From the NCBI GenBank assembly GCA_035546775.1, contig DASZWD010000060.1, positions 62,001 to 126,000 of the forward strand: a stretch of DNA of 64,000 bases, written 5' to 3'. The DNA is from Acidimicrobiales bacterium. GTDB lineage: Bacteria > Actinomycetota > Acidimicrobiia > Acidimicrobiales > JACCXE01. The notes beneath the pieces are model-generated. The model worked only from the letters and a program-made list of their open reading frames with translations, was not told the origin of the DNA and searched no databases. This document shows, piece by piece, positions 1-8,461 of the stretch. Both the position numbers and the translations under genes were made by a program. Every line of letters begins with the position of its first letter. The first letter of the stretch is position 1.

Positions 1-1350
1 ACCCTCGGCCTCGACCTCCAGGGGGGTATCTCGCTGGTGCTGGCGCCGGCCAAGAAGGTCGACTCCGGCGTGCTGAAGCAGTCGGTGGCGATCATCCGCA
101 ACCGCGTCGACGCTCTCGGCGTCGGCGAGCCCGACATCACCACCCAGGGCAACAACATCATCGTCGAGCTCCCCGGCGTGAAGGACCAGGACAAGGCGCG
201 CAAGATCATCGGCCAGACCGCCGAACTGCGCTTCCGTCCGGTGCTGCAGGCGAACATCCCGCCGGAGAAGACGGCGGCGACCACGACGACGAAGAAGGGC
301 GCCACCACGTCCACGACCGCCGAGGGCGCCACCACCACGACGACGATCCCCGACATCCCGACGACGCCGCGGGACCAGGACATCGCCACCGAGACCGTGA
401 TCCTGCCGATGAACGACGCCAAGGGGAACCAGGTCGAGCGTTTCCAGCTCGGCCCGGCGCTGCTGACGGGCCAGGTGGTGCGCACCGCCCGAGCCGCCTT
501 CGACCAGTCGCAGGGCACGTGGTACGTCCAGCTGTTCCTCACCAGCAAGGGGAGCCCCCAGTTCGACGCCATGGCGGCGGCGAACCAGGGCAAGCAGATC
601 GCCATCGTGCTCGACGGCGTGGTGAAGTCGGCGCCCACGATCAACGCGACGTCGTTCAACGGGAAGCCCACGATCACCGGTTCGTTCACCCAGCGGGAGG
701 CGAAGGACCTGGCCCTCGTGCTGCGCTACGGCGCCCTGCCCGTACAGCTGAAGGAACAGAACGTCGAGAAGATCTCGGCGACCCTCGGCAAGGACTCGCT
801 CAAGGCCGGTGTGCTCGCCGGCCTGGTCGGTCTCGTCCTCGTCCTGCTCTACATGATCTTCTACTACCGGGCTCTCGGCATCGTGGTGGTCATGGGCCTG
901 ACGGTGTCGGCGTCGCTGCTGTGGTCGATCATCGGGTACCTCGGTGAGCACAACGGCCTCACGCTCTCGCTGTCGGGTGCCACGGGCATCATTGTGTCGA
1001 TCGGCGTGACCGTCGACTCCTACGTCGTGTTCTTCGAACGTTTGAAAGACGAGTTGAAGTCGGGCAAGACGATTCGCAGCTCGGTCGACCGCGGGTTCTC
1101 CAAGGCGTATCGCACCATCCTCAACGCCGATGGCTCGAGCCTCATCGCTGCGCTGGCCCTCTACTGGTTGACGGTGGGCCCCGTGCGCGGCTTCGCCTTC
1201 TACCTCGGCTTGTCGACGCTGCTCGACCTCTTCGTCGCCTACTTCTTCACCCGGCCAATGGTGGCGGTGTTGGCCCAGAGCCGGACGTTCACCGAGGCCC
1301 GTCACCTCGGCGTGGCCCGCGGCCTCGCGGTGGAAGGAGCCGCAGGATGA
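1..1350 (+). CDS. secD: Protein translocase subunit SecD (5' truncated)
   Basis: SecD is the inner-membrane subunit that, with SecF, uses the proton gradient to help pull preproteins through SecYEG. The frame is open from base 1 and reads the SecD signature GLDLQGG at fragment residues 3-9, so only the first membrane helix and the true start lie outside the window. The extracytoplasmic P1 region follows, with a Thr-rich low-complexity linker at about residues 91-123. The membrane-helix bundle starts near residue 269 and contains the conserved stretch VDSYVVFFERLKDEL. The stop overlaps the secF start (ATGA), so the pair is coupled. Identification is secure; length relative to family cannot be judged. 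Confidence 0.95.
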   Translation, partial: TLGLDLQGGISLVLAPAKKVDSGVLKQSVAIIRNRVDALGVGEPDITTQGNNIIVELPGVKDQDKARKIIGQTAELRFRPVLQANIPPEKTAATTTTKKGATTSTTAEGATTTTTIPDIPTTPRDQDIATETVILPMNDAKGNQVERFQLGPALLTGQVVRTARAAFDQSQGTWYVQLFLTSKGSPQFDAMAAANQGKQIAIVLDGVVKSAPTINATSFNGKPTITGSFTQREAKDLALVLRYGALPVQLKEQNVEKISATLGKDSLKAGVLAGLVGLVLVLLYMIFYYRALGIVVVMGLTVSASLLWSIIGYLGEHNGLTLSLSGATGIIVSIGVTVDSYVVFFERLKDELKSGKTIRSSVDRGFSKAYRTILNADGSSLIAALALYWLTVGPVRGFAFYLGLSTLLDLFVAYFFTRPMVAVLAQSRTFTEARHLGVARGLAVEGAAG

Positions 1351-2498
1351 CGAACGCAACGCACGAACGAGGCCTCTGGACCCGCCTGTACCACGGCGAA
1401 ACGCGCATCAACTTCCTCAACGCGAGCAAGTGGTTCTTCCTCGCCTCGGGGATCATCATCGTGCTCGGACTGTTGAGCCTCACCTTCAACGGGCTCAACC
1501 GCGGTATCGAGTTCCGCGGCGGCACGTCGTGGGAGATACCGGCCCACAAGCTGACGGTGGCCAAGGCGCGCTCGACGCTGCCTGCGGCGCTGCGCGACGC
1601 CAAGGTGCAGCAGCTCGGCAGCGGCGCCATCCGCATCGAAGCCGATCCCAAGAGCACGGAGGCGGCGGACAAGATCACCGTCGATCTCGCCAAGGCGGCG
1701 CACGTGCAGGAGCGCCAGATCAGCGTCAACTCCGTCGGGCCGACGTGGGGCAAGGAGATCACGGCCAAGGCGCAGCGCGCCCTCGAGTGGTTCCTCGTGC
1801 TGGTCGGCATCTTCATTGCCGTGCGCTTCAGCGAGTGGAAGATGGCCGTGACGATTCTCATCGCCCTGGTGCACGACATCCTGATCACCGTTGGCGTGTA
1901 CTCGCTGTTCAAACTCGAGGTGACGCCGCCGACGGTCATCGCCATCCTGACGATCCTCGGCTATTCGATCTACGACGGCATCGTCGTGTTCGACAAGGTC
2001 GAAGAGAACACCAAACCACTCGCGGTGAGCGGGCGCATGACCTACACCGACATGGTCAACGTGTCGCTCAACCAGACGCTGATGCGGTCGGTCAACACGA
2101 CGCTCACCGCGGTCATGCCGATCCTGTCGCTCTTGGTGATCGGCGCCTTCATCCTCGGCGCCACCACCCTCGAGGAATTCGCCATCGCGCTCCTCATCGG
2201 TCTGGCGTCGGGCGCCTACTCGTCGATCTTCATCGCGTCGCCGATCCTGGCGTGGCTGAAAGAGCGTGAGCCGCGCTTCGCCGCCGTGCGAGACCGACTG
2301 GCGCGCGGCGTCGGCGGCGGCGGTCCGCTCGTGCCCGGCGTGGCGACCGTGGGCGCGGCGGGCAGTGGTTACCGCGACCGCGATACCGGGGGCGCCGCAC
2401 CGCTCGTGCCCGGCCAGGTGCTGACCGGCGAGGGTGCGTCGCGTCCGGCTTCCGCGCCCATCACCGCCCGGGCGCGGAAGAAGGGTCGTCGGCGCTAG
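1347..2498 (+). CDS. secF: Protein translocase subunit SecF
   Basis: SecF is the partner of SecD in the accessory SecDF translocation complex of the cytoplasmic membrane. The 383-residue protein has an N-terminal membrane helix near residues 28-50, then the SecF signature region IEFRGGTSWE at the start of the periplasmic loop. A five-helix bundle follows, with the YSIYDGIVVFDKV segment matching the conserved helix-4 motif. The C-terminal tail is basic and Gly/Arg-rich, as is common in actinobacteria. The ATG start overlaps the secD stop by four bases. The gene is followed by apt, the usual actinobacterial order. Confidence 0.95.
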   Translation: MTNATHERGLWTRLYHGETRINFLNASKWFFLASGIIIVLGLLSLTFNGLNRGIEFRGGTSWEIPAHKLTVAKARSTLPAALRDAKVQQLGSGAIRIEADPKSTEAADKITVDLAKAAHVQERQISVNSVGPTWGKEITAKAQRALEWFLVLVGIFIAVRFSEWKMAVTILIALVHDILITVGVYSLFKLEVTPPTVIAILTILGYSIYDGIVVFDKVEENTKPLAVSGRMTYTDMVNVSLNQTLMRSVNTTLTAVMPILSLLVIGAFILGATTLEEFAIALLIGLASGAYSSIFIASPILAWLKEREPRFAAVRDRLARGVGGGGPLVPGVATVGAAGSGYRDRDTGGAAPLVPGQVLTGEGASRPASAPITARARKKGRRR

Positions 2499-2505
2499 CC
2501 GAACG

Positions 2506-2511
2506 TACACT
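2506..2511 (+). promoter_or_regulatory. Leaderless-type -10 box before apt
   Basis: TACACT fits the TANNNT -10 pattern and ends six bases before the apt ATG at 2518. There is no Shine-Dalgarno-like sequence between the box and the start. This spacing would place transcription initiation at or next to the start codon, as in leaderless actinobacterial mRNAs. No clear -35 was seen. The call rests on motif and position only. Confidence 0.45.
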
Positions 2512-2517
2512 CGACTC

Positions 2518-3048
2518 ATGTCGTCGGACTTCGGTTGGTTGAAGAACCACATCACAGAGGTCCCTGACTTCCCACGGCCGGGCGTCGACTTCAAAGACAT
2601 CACGCCGCTGTTCGCGGATCCCGACGCCTTCCGCTTCGCGGTGGACGCCCTCGCCGATCACGTCGCCGGCGACCAGGTCGACTACGTCGTGGGCATCGAA
2701 GCGCGCGGCTTCGTCACGGCCGCGCCCGTCGCCTACCGCCTCGGTGCCGGACTGGTGGTCGTGCGGAAGGAAGGCAAGCTGCCGCGGGTCGTCGAACGCA
2801 CGATGTACGCGCTCGAGTACGGCGACGGTGTGCTCGAGGTCCACGCCGATGCGATCCCCACGGACGCGCGCGTGCTCATCGTGGACGACGTACTCGCCAC
2901 CGGCGGCACGGCGGTGGCGGCCGTCGAACTGGTCGAGCGACTCGGTGGCATCGTCGTCGGCCTCGGGTTCCTCGCCGAGTTGGCGTTCCTGCACGGGCGG
3001 GACCGCCTCGCCGGTCGCGACGTCACGACCCTGGTCACCTACGAGTAG
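2518..3048 (+). CDS. apt: Adenine phosphoribosyltransferase
   Basis: Purine salvage enzyme that converts adenine and PRPP to AMP in the cytoplasm. The 176-residue protein is of normal family length. It carries the PRPP-binding signature VLIVDDVLATGGTA at about residues 119-132, and the N-terminal PDFPRPGVDFKDITPL and GIEARGF stretches typical of Apt. I chose the ATG at 2518 because the family N-terminus begins there; the open frame extends upstream but codes for unlike sequence overlapping the end of secF. It lies directly upstream of relA, so purine salvage and alarmone metabolism are adjacent. Confidence 0.95.
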   Translation: MSSDFGWLKNHITEVPDFPRPGVDFKDITPLFADPDAFRFAVDALADHVAGDQVDYVVGIEARGFVTAAPVAYRLGAGLVVVRKEGKLPRVVERTMYALEYGDGVLEVHADAIPTDARVLIVDDVLATGGTAVAAVELVERLGGIVVGLGFLAELAFLHGRDRLAGRDVTTLVTYE

Positions 3049-3055
3049 CTGAGCG

Positions 3056-5272
3056 ATGGCGACGGTCGACAAGGTCCTGCCGTGGCGGCGCACCGCCGCG
3101 TCCGACTCGATCGTGGCGCCCGTCGTCGACGCCTACCGCCAGCGCCACAGCAAGGGCGACGCCGCCCTGATCCTGCGGGCGTACGACAGCGCGGCCGAAG
3201 CGCACCGTGAACAGACGCGACAGTCGGGCGAGGCCTACATCCACCATCCGGTGGCCGTGGCCAACATCGTGGCCGGCCTCGGGCTCGACGACATCACCAT
3301 CGCCGCCGCGCTGCTGCACGACGCGGTCGAGGACACGTCGCTCACGCTCAACGACGTCGCCGACCGATTCGGCAGCGTGGTGGCGGCCGTGGTCGACGGC
3401 GTCACCAAACTGGACCGGGTCGCCTTCGACTCCAAGGAGGCGCAGCAGGCCGCCACGATGCGCAAGATGCTCGTGGCGATGGCGAAGGACTGGCGCGTCC
3501 TCATCATCAAGCTCGCCGACCGGCTGCACAACATGCGCACCGTGGCCGCCATGCCGGTGTGGAAGCAGCGCCGCACCGCGCAGGAGACGCTCGACATCTA
3601 CGCGCCGCTGGCGCACCGCCTCGGGATCCAGGAACTGCGCTGGCAGCTCGAGGACCTGTCCTTCGCCGTGCTGCACCCGAAGCTGTACGCCGAGATCGAC
3701 CACATGGTGGCGGTGCGCTCGCCTGAGCGCGAGGCGTATCTGACCGGCGTGCTCGACACCGCCCGCGAACACCTCGAACGCCTCGGGGTCGAAGCCACCG
3801 TCACCGGTCGCCCGAAGAACCTGTACTCGATCTACGAGAAAATGGTGATCAAGGGCAAGGAGTTCAACGAGATCTACGACCTCGTCGGCATCCGCGTGCT
3901 CGTCGAGTCGCAGAAGGACTGCTACGCCGCCATCGGTGCCATTCACGCCACGTGGCCGCCGCTGCCCGGGCGCGTGAAGGACTACATCGCCACGCCGAAG
4001 TTCAACCTGTATCAGTCGCTGCACACGACCGTCGTCGGCCCGGGCGGCAAGCCCCTGGAAGTGCAGATCCGCACCCACGACATGCACCGGCGCGCCGAGT
4101 TCGGCATCGCCGCGCACTGGGGCTACAAGGAGAAGGCAACGCCCCAGGACATCGCCTGGGTACAGCGCTTCGTCGACTGGCAGCAGGACACCACCGACCC
4201 AGCCGAGTTCCTCGAGACGCTCAAACTCGACCTCGACACCGACGAGGTCTACGTCTTCACTCCCAAGGGCGACATCATGACGTTGCCGATCGGCTCAGTA
4301 CCGGTCGACTTCGCGTACGCGGTGCACACCGAGGTCGGTCACCGCTGCATCGGTGCGCGCGTCAACGGGCGTCTGGCACGCCTCGACTCGAAGCTGTCGT
4401 CGGGCGACACCGTCGAGGTCATCACCTCGAAACTGCCGACCGCGGGCCCGTCGCGCGACTGGCTCGACCAGGTAGCGTCGCCGCGGGCGCGCAACAAGAT
4501 CCGCCAGTGGTTCAGCCGGGAGCGCCGCGACGACGCCATCGACAATGGTCGTGACGAGTTGTTCAAGGCGATGCGACGCGAGGGCTTGCCCGTCCAGAAG
4601 CTGTCGAACTCGCCGATGTTGCCGACCATCGCCGTCGAGATCGGTCACGCCGACCTCGACGCGCTGTACGCCGCGATCGGCGAGAACCACGTCTCGGCGC
4701 ACTCCGTCGCCCAACGCATCGCCCGTGAGTTGCGCGGCGGCGATCACGAAGAGCAACTGCCGACCACGGCGCGCCAGGAGCGGCGCAGCGCCCGCAAGCG
4801 GCACCCGGCCGGCGTCTACGTCGAAGGGCTCGACGACGTCATGGTGCGGCTCTCGAAGTGCTGCACGCCGGTGCCGGGCGACGCCATCTTGGGCTTTGTG
4901 ACACGGGGCCGCGGCGTGTCGGTCCACCGCGTCGACTGCGCCAACGCGGCGTCGCTGACGGCGATGGCCGACTCCGGGGAGTCGCGGCTGATCGAAGTCG
5001 AGTGGGACCGCGAGTCGCCGGGCGTGTTCATGGTGTCGATCGAGGTATTGGCCCTCGACCGCACCCGCCTGCTGCTCGACGTGTCGCGGGTGCTGTCCGA
5101 GCACCACATCAACATCCTCGGCTCGGCGACGGGCGCCGGCGCCGACCGCTTGTCGCGCATGCGCTTCGACATCGAACTCGCCGACCCGTCGCACCTCGAG
5201 ACGCTCCTGTCGGCCATCAAGCGCATCGACTCCGTCTACGACGCCTACCGCGCGCTGCCCGGAAGGAACTAA
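3056..5272 (+). CDS. relA: Bifunctional (p)ppGpp synthetase/hydrolase, RelA/SpoT family
   Basis: Makes and degrades the stringent-response alarmone (p)ppGpp. The 738-residue protein has the full Rel layout. The N-terminal HD hydrolase domain has metal-site motifs IHHP (about residues 62-65), LLHDAVED (86-93) and KLADRLHNM (152-160). The synthetase domain includes NEIYDLVGIRV (271-281) and the HTTVVGPGG/EVQIRT segment. A TGS domain begins near residue 396 and a C-terminal ACT domain ends the protein. With both catalytic halves intact it should be bifunctional. It starts seven bases after apt. It is probably the main Rel enzyme, since actinobacteria usually have one long Rel protein. Confidence 0.95.
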   Translation: MATVDKVLPWRRTAASDSIVAPVVDAYRQRHSKGDAALILRAYDSAAEAHREQTRQSGEAYIHHPVAVANIVAGLGLDDITIAAALLHDAVEDTSLTLNDVADRFGSVVAAVVDGVTKLDRVAFDSKEAQQAATMRKMLVAMAKDWRVLIIKLADRLHNMRTVAAMPVWKQRRTAQETLDIYAPLAHRLGIQELRWQLEDLSFAVLHPKLYAEIDHMVAVRSPEREAYLTGVLDTAREHLERLGVEATVTGRPKNLYSIYEKMVIKGKEFNEIYDLVGIRVLVESQKDCYAAIGAIHATWPPLPGRVKDYIATPKFNLYQSLHTTVVGPGGKPLEVQIRTHDMHRRAEFGIAAHWGYKEKATPQDIAWVQRFVDWQQDTTDPAEFLETLKLDLDTDEVYVFTPKGDIMTLPIGSVPVDFAYAVHTEVGHRCIGARVNGRLARLDSKLSSGDTVEVITSKLPTAGPSRDWLDQVASPRARNKIRQWFSRERRDDAIDNGRDELFKAMRREGLPVQKLSNSPMLPTIAVEIGHADLDALYAAIGENHVSAHSVAQRIARELRGGDHEEQLPTTARQERRSARKRHPAGVYVEGLDDVMVRLSKCCTPVPGDAILGFVTRGRGVSVHRVDCANAASLTAMADSGESRLIEVEWDRESPGVFMVSIEVLALDRTRLLLDVSRVLSEHHINILGSATGAGADRLSRMRFDIELADPSHLETLLSAIKRIDSVYDAYRALPGRN

Positions 5273-5277
5273 CGGCG

Positions 5278-5324
5278 TTCTGTGAAGGATCGCCCGTGTC
5301 TGACACGGAAAATCTTTCACAGAA
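5278..5324. repeat. Long imperfect inverted repeat between relA and hisS
   Basis: The arms TTCTGTGAAGGAT (5278-5290) and ATCTTTCACAGAA (5312-5324) are complementary with one mismatch. They enclose a nested near-perfect dyad, CCGTGTC-T-GACACGG (5294-5308). The whole unit would form a cruciform or long RNA hairpin. There is no T-run after it on either strand, so it is not a classical intrinsic terminator. It could be a REP-like or miniature mobile element, or a Rho-independent stop without a U-tract. It fills most of the 79-base gap before hisS. Confidence 0.7.
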
Positions 5325-5351
5325 GTGTCGGCCTCTAGGCTTCGTCGCTCC

Positions 5352-6596
5352 ATGGCCGGTCAGTACAAAGCTCCGAAGGGGACCTTCGACGTCCTCGGCC
5401 CCGAGTCGGCCCGCTACGAGGCGCTCATCGCGCTGTTCGCCACTATGGCGCACCGGTACGGATTTGAGTTGCTCGTGCAGCCCATGTTCGAGGACGTGGG
5501 CGTGTTCCAGCGCATCGGTGGCTCGACCGACGTCGTGCGCAAGGAGATGTACGACTTCGAGGACAAGGGCGGCCGCCACATCGCCCTGCGCCCCGAAGGC
5601 ACGGCGCAGGCGGCGCGCGCCTATCTCGAGTACCACCCCACGCCGCCGTGGAAGGTCTGGTACACCGGCCCGAAGTTCCGCTACGACCGCCCGCAGAAGG
5701 GGCGGTACCGCCAGCACCACGAGGTCGGTGTCGAAGCCATCGGCACCAGCGACGCCGACGTCGACGTCGAGGTCATCTCGCTGGCGTGCGACTTCTACGC
5801 CGCCCTCGGCCTCACGCGTCTCAAGCTACGCCTGACCTCGCTCGGCGACAGCGTCTGCCGGCCGGCGTACCGTGCCGAGCTCGAGGCGTTCCTCGAAGCC
5901 CGCCGCGACCAGCTGTGTCCCGAACATCGCGACCGCATCAGTGAGAACCCGATGCGGGTGCTCGACTGCAAACGCGACGACTGCATCGCCGCCACCAAGG
6001 ACGCGCCCCACATGGTCGACCGGTTGTGCGAGCCCTGCACCGAGCACTTCGCGCGGGTCAGGGCCGGCCTCGACGCCGCCGGCATCGCGTATGTGCTCGA
6101 CCCGTCGCTGGTGCGCGGCCTCGACTACTACACGCGCACGACCTTCGAGTTCGAAGCCGAGGCCCTCGAGTCGGCCCAGAACGCCGCCGGCGGCGGGGGC
6201 CGTTACGACGGGCTGATCGAGCAGCTCGGTGGTCAGCCGACGCCGGGCATCGGCTTCGGGCTCGGCATCGAGCGCATCCTCATCGCCTGCGACGCCGAAG
6301 GCGCCTTCGCCACCCCGACTGAGCGCCTCGACGTGTTCGTCATCGACACGACAGGAGGCGACGCCGCGCGCGACATCGCCCGCGAGTTGCGCCTCGCCGG
6401 TCTGCGCGTCGACCGCGCTTTCGACAACCGGTCGTTCAAGTCGCAGATGACCGCGGCGTTGCGGTCGGGGGCGCGCCTCGCAATCGTCGTCGAAGACACC
6501 GGCATCACCATCCGCACGCTGATGCAAAAGGGTGAGCCCGTCAGCGTCGAGCGTGCGAACCTTGTTGCTTCCCTCAATGAAAGGTTGTCCTCGTGA
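5352..6596 (+). CDS. hisS: Histidine--tRNA ligase
   Basis: Class II aminoacyl-tRNA synthetase that charges tRNA-His. The 414-residue protein has motif 2 (KFRYDRPQKGRYRQHHE, about residues 108-123), the histidine-specific region LVRGLDYYTRTTFE, and GGGRYDGL followed by motif 3 (GIGFGLGIERIL). A C-terminal anticodon-binding domain completes it. I chose the ATG at 5352 because the conserved GTFDVLGPES segment begins ten residues later; the frame upstream runs into the inverted repeat. A TAGGCT box lies ten bases before the start. The end overlaps the aspS start. Confidence 0.95.
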   Translation: MAGQYKAPKGTFDVLGPESARYEALIALFATMAHRYGFELLVQPMFEDVGVFQRIGGSTDVVRKEMYDFEDKGGRHIALRPEGTAQAARAYLEYHPTPPWKVWYTGPKFRYDRPQKGRYRQHHEVGVEAIGTSDADVDVEVISLACDFYAALGLTRLKLRLTSLGDSVCRPAYRAELEAFLEARRDQLCPEHRDRISENPMRVLDCKRDDCIAATKDAPHMVDRLCEPCTEHFARVRAGLDAAGIAYVLDPSLVRGLDYYTRTTFEFEAEALESAQNAAGGGGRYDGLIEQLGGQPTPGIGFGLGIERILIACDAEGAFATPTERLDVFVIDTTGGDAARDIARELRLAGLRVDRAFDNRSFKSQMTAALRSGARLAIVVEDTGITIRTLMQKGEPVSVERANLVASLNERLSS

Positions 6597-8314
6597 CCCT
6601 CCGTACCGACTACTGCGGGGCCCTGCGCTCCAGTGACATCGGGCGGACCGTCACGGTCTGCGGTTGGGTGGCTCGTCGGCGTGAGCACGGCGAGCACCTG
6701 GCGTTCGTCGACGTGCGTGACTACACCGGCGTGGTGCAGTGCGTGGTCGACGGCGCCCACGACTTGCGCAACGAGTACGTCGTCGCCGTGACCGGGGTTG
6801 TCCGCGCTCGCCCGGAGGGCACGGTCAACGACAATCTGCCGACGGGAGAGGTCGAGATCGGCGACTGTAGTGTCGAGGTGCTGAACACCGCCGAGCCGCC
6901 GCCGTTCCCGCTCGACGGGCGCGTCGACACGGACGAGACCATCCGTCTCCGTTACCGCTACGTCGACCTGCGCACCGAGCGCATGCAGAAGAACCTGCGC
7001 GTCCGGGCCAAGGTCAACAGCGCGGTGCGCCGTGCCATGGAGGAGCAGGACTTCCTCGAGATCGAGACGCCCATGCTCATCGCGTCGACGCCCGAAGGGG
7101 CGCGCGACTTCGTGGTCCCGTCGCGCCTCCAGCCCGGCACGTTCTACGTGCTGCCGCAGAGCCCGCAGCTGTTCAAGCAGCTGTCGATGGTCGGTGGCTG
7201 CGACAAGTACTTCCAGATCGCCCGCTGCCTGCGCGACGAAGACCTGCGCGCCGACCGTCAGTTCGAGTTCATGCAGCTCGACTTGGAGATGAGCTTCGCC
7301 GAGCAGCAGGACGTCCTCGCGGCCACCTCGCGCGCGGTCGCCGCCGCGGTCAAGGCGGTCACCGGCGAAGACCTCGGCACCATCGAAACGATGACGTGGC
7401 TCGACGCCATGGAGCGTTTCGGATCCGACAAGCCCGACCTGCGCTTCGGCATGGAACTCGTCGAGCTGACCGACGTCTTTGCTGCGACCGAGTTCAACGC
7501 GTTCAAGGCGCCCTGCGTCAAGGGCATCAAGGTCGACGGCGGCGCGGAGTTCACCCGCAACCGGCTCGACGACCTCACCGACATGGCCAAGCGCTACGGC
7601 GCCAAGGGTCTCGTGTGGATGCGCGTGACCGACGACGGCCTCGACTCGCCCGTCGCCAAGTTCCTCTCCGCCGACGAGATCGGCGCGCTGCGCACCGAGA
7701 TGAAGGCCCAGACCGGTGACCTGCTCCTGCTGGTGGCCGACGAGCGCCCGAAGGTGCGCCACGTCCTCGGCCTCCTGCGCGTCGAACTCGGCCGCCCCCC
7801 GGTCACCGAAGGCGGCCTCCACTTCACCTGGATCGTCGACTTCCCGCTGTTCGAAGGCATCGACGACGACGGCCGGCCCGTCGCCGCCCACCACCTCTTC
7901 ACGATGCCCAACCTCGAGGACCTCGACAACCTCGAGAGCGATCCGTTGGCGGTGCGTGCCCAGTCCTATGACCTCGTGCTCAACGGCTGGGAGCTGGGTT
8001 CGGGTTCGGTGCGAATCCACCGCCCCGACATCCAGCAGCGCGTGTTCGACGCCGTGGGCATCATGCAAGAGGAGGCGCAGCGGCGCTTCGGGTTCTTGCT
8101 CGACGCGTTCAGGTACGGCGCCCCGCCCCACGCCGGCTTCGCCTTCGGCCTCGACCGCCTCGTCGCCATCCTCGCCGGCGAGGAGAACATTCGCGAGGTC
8201 ATCGCCTTCCCCAAGACGCAATCGGGCCTCGACCTGCTCACCGGCGCGCCCACGCCGATCGAGAACGCCCAGCTGACGGAGCTTCAGCTGCGGCACATGC
8301 CGCCACCGAAGTAA
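6593..8314 (+). CDS. aspS: Aspartate--tRNA(Asp/Asn) ligase
   Basis: Bacterial-type class IIb aspartyl-tRNA synthetase, 573 residues. It has an N-terminal OB-fold anticodon domain, the class II core with motif 2 (YFQIARCLRDED), an inserted GAD domain, and C-terminal motif 3 (GFAFGLDRLVAIL). It is coupled to hisS by a GTGA overlap, so the two synthetases are co-translated. Whether it is discriminating or also charges tRNA-Asn depends on whether the genome encodes asnS or gatCAB, which cannot be seen here. Confidence 0.95.
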   Translation: MTLRTDYCGALRSSDIGRTVTVCGWVARRREHGEHLAFVDVRDYTGVVQCVVDGAHDLRNEYVVAVTGVVRARPEGTVNDNLPTGEVEIGDCSVEVLNTAEPPPFPLDGRVDTDETIRLRYRYVDLRTERMQKNLRVRAKVNSAVRRAMEEQDFLEIETPMLIASTPEGARDFVVPSRLQPGTFYVLPQSPQLFKQLSMVGGCDKYFQIARCLRDEDLRADRQFEFMQLDLEMSFAEQQDVLAATSRAVAAAVKAVTGEDLGTIETMTWLDAMERFGSDKPDLRFGMELVELTDVFAATEFNAFKAPCVKGIKVDGGAEFTRNRLDDLTDMAKRYGAKGLVWMRVTDDGLDSPVAKFLSADEIGALRTEMKAQTGDLLLLVADERPKVRHVLGLLRVELGRPPVTEGGLHFTWIVDFPLFEGIDDDGRPVAAHHLFTMPNLEDLDNLESDPLAVRAQSYDLVLNGWELGSGSVRIHRPDIQQRVFDAVGIMQEEAQRRFGFLLDAFRYGAPPHAGFAFGLDRLVAILAGEENIREVIAFPKTQSGLDLLTGAPTPIENAQLTELQLRHMPPPK

Positions 8315-8329
8315 CCGCCCCCTATCGCG

Positions 8330-8376
8330 AATTGGTGATGGTGAAGCAGAAAGACCCTGCCTCAGCATCACCAATT
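8330..8376. repeat. Inverted repeat between aspS and rarA
   Basis: Perfect 11-base arms, AATTGGTGATG (8330-8340) and CATCACCAATT (8366-8376), flank a 25-base centre. The arms are distinctly AT-richer than the surrounding genes. Fifteen bases separate it from the aspS stop, so it may act as a terminator hairpin for the hisS-aspS transcript. There is no T-run following the right arm, which begins a G/T-rich stretch instead. It differs in sequence from the repeat before hisS. Confidence 0.65.
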
Positions 8377-8461
8377 GCAGTGGGTTGGGTAGGTTCGACG
8401 CATCCCGAGCCGTAAATCCGCGTCCGACAACAGCCTCTTCGAGGAGCAGCTGCGCGAGCAG

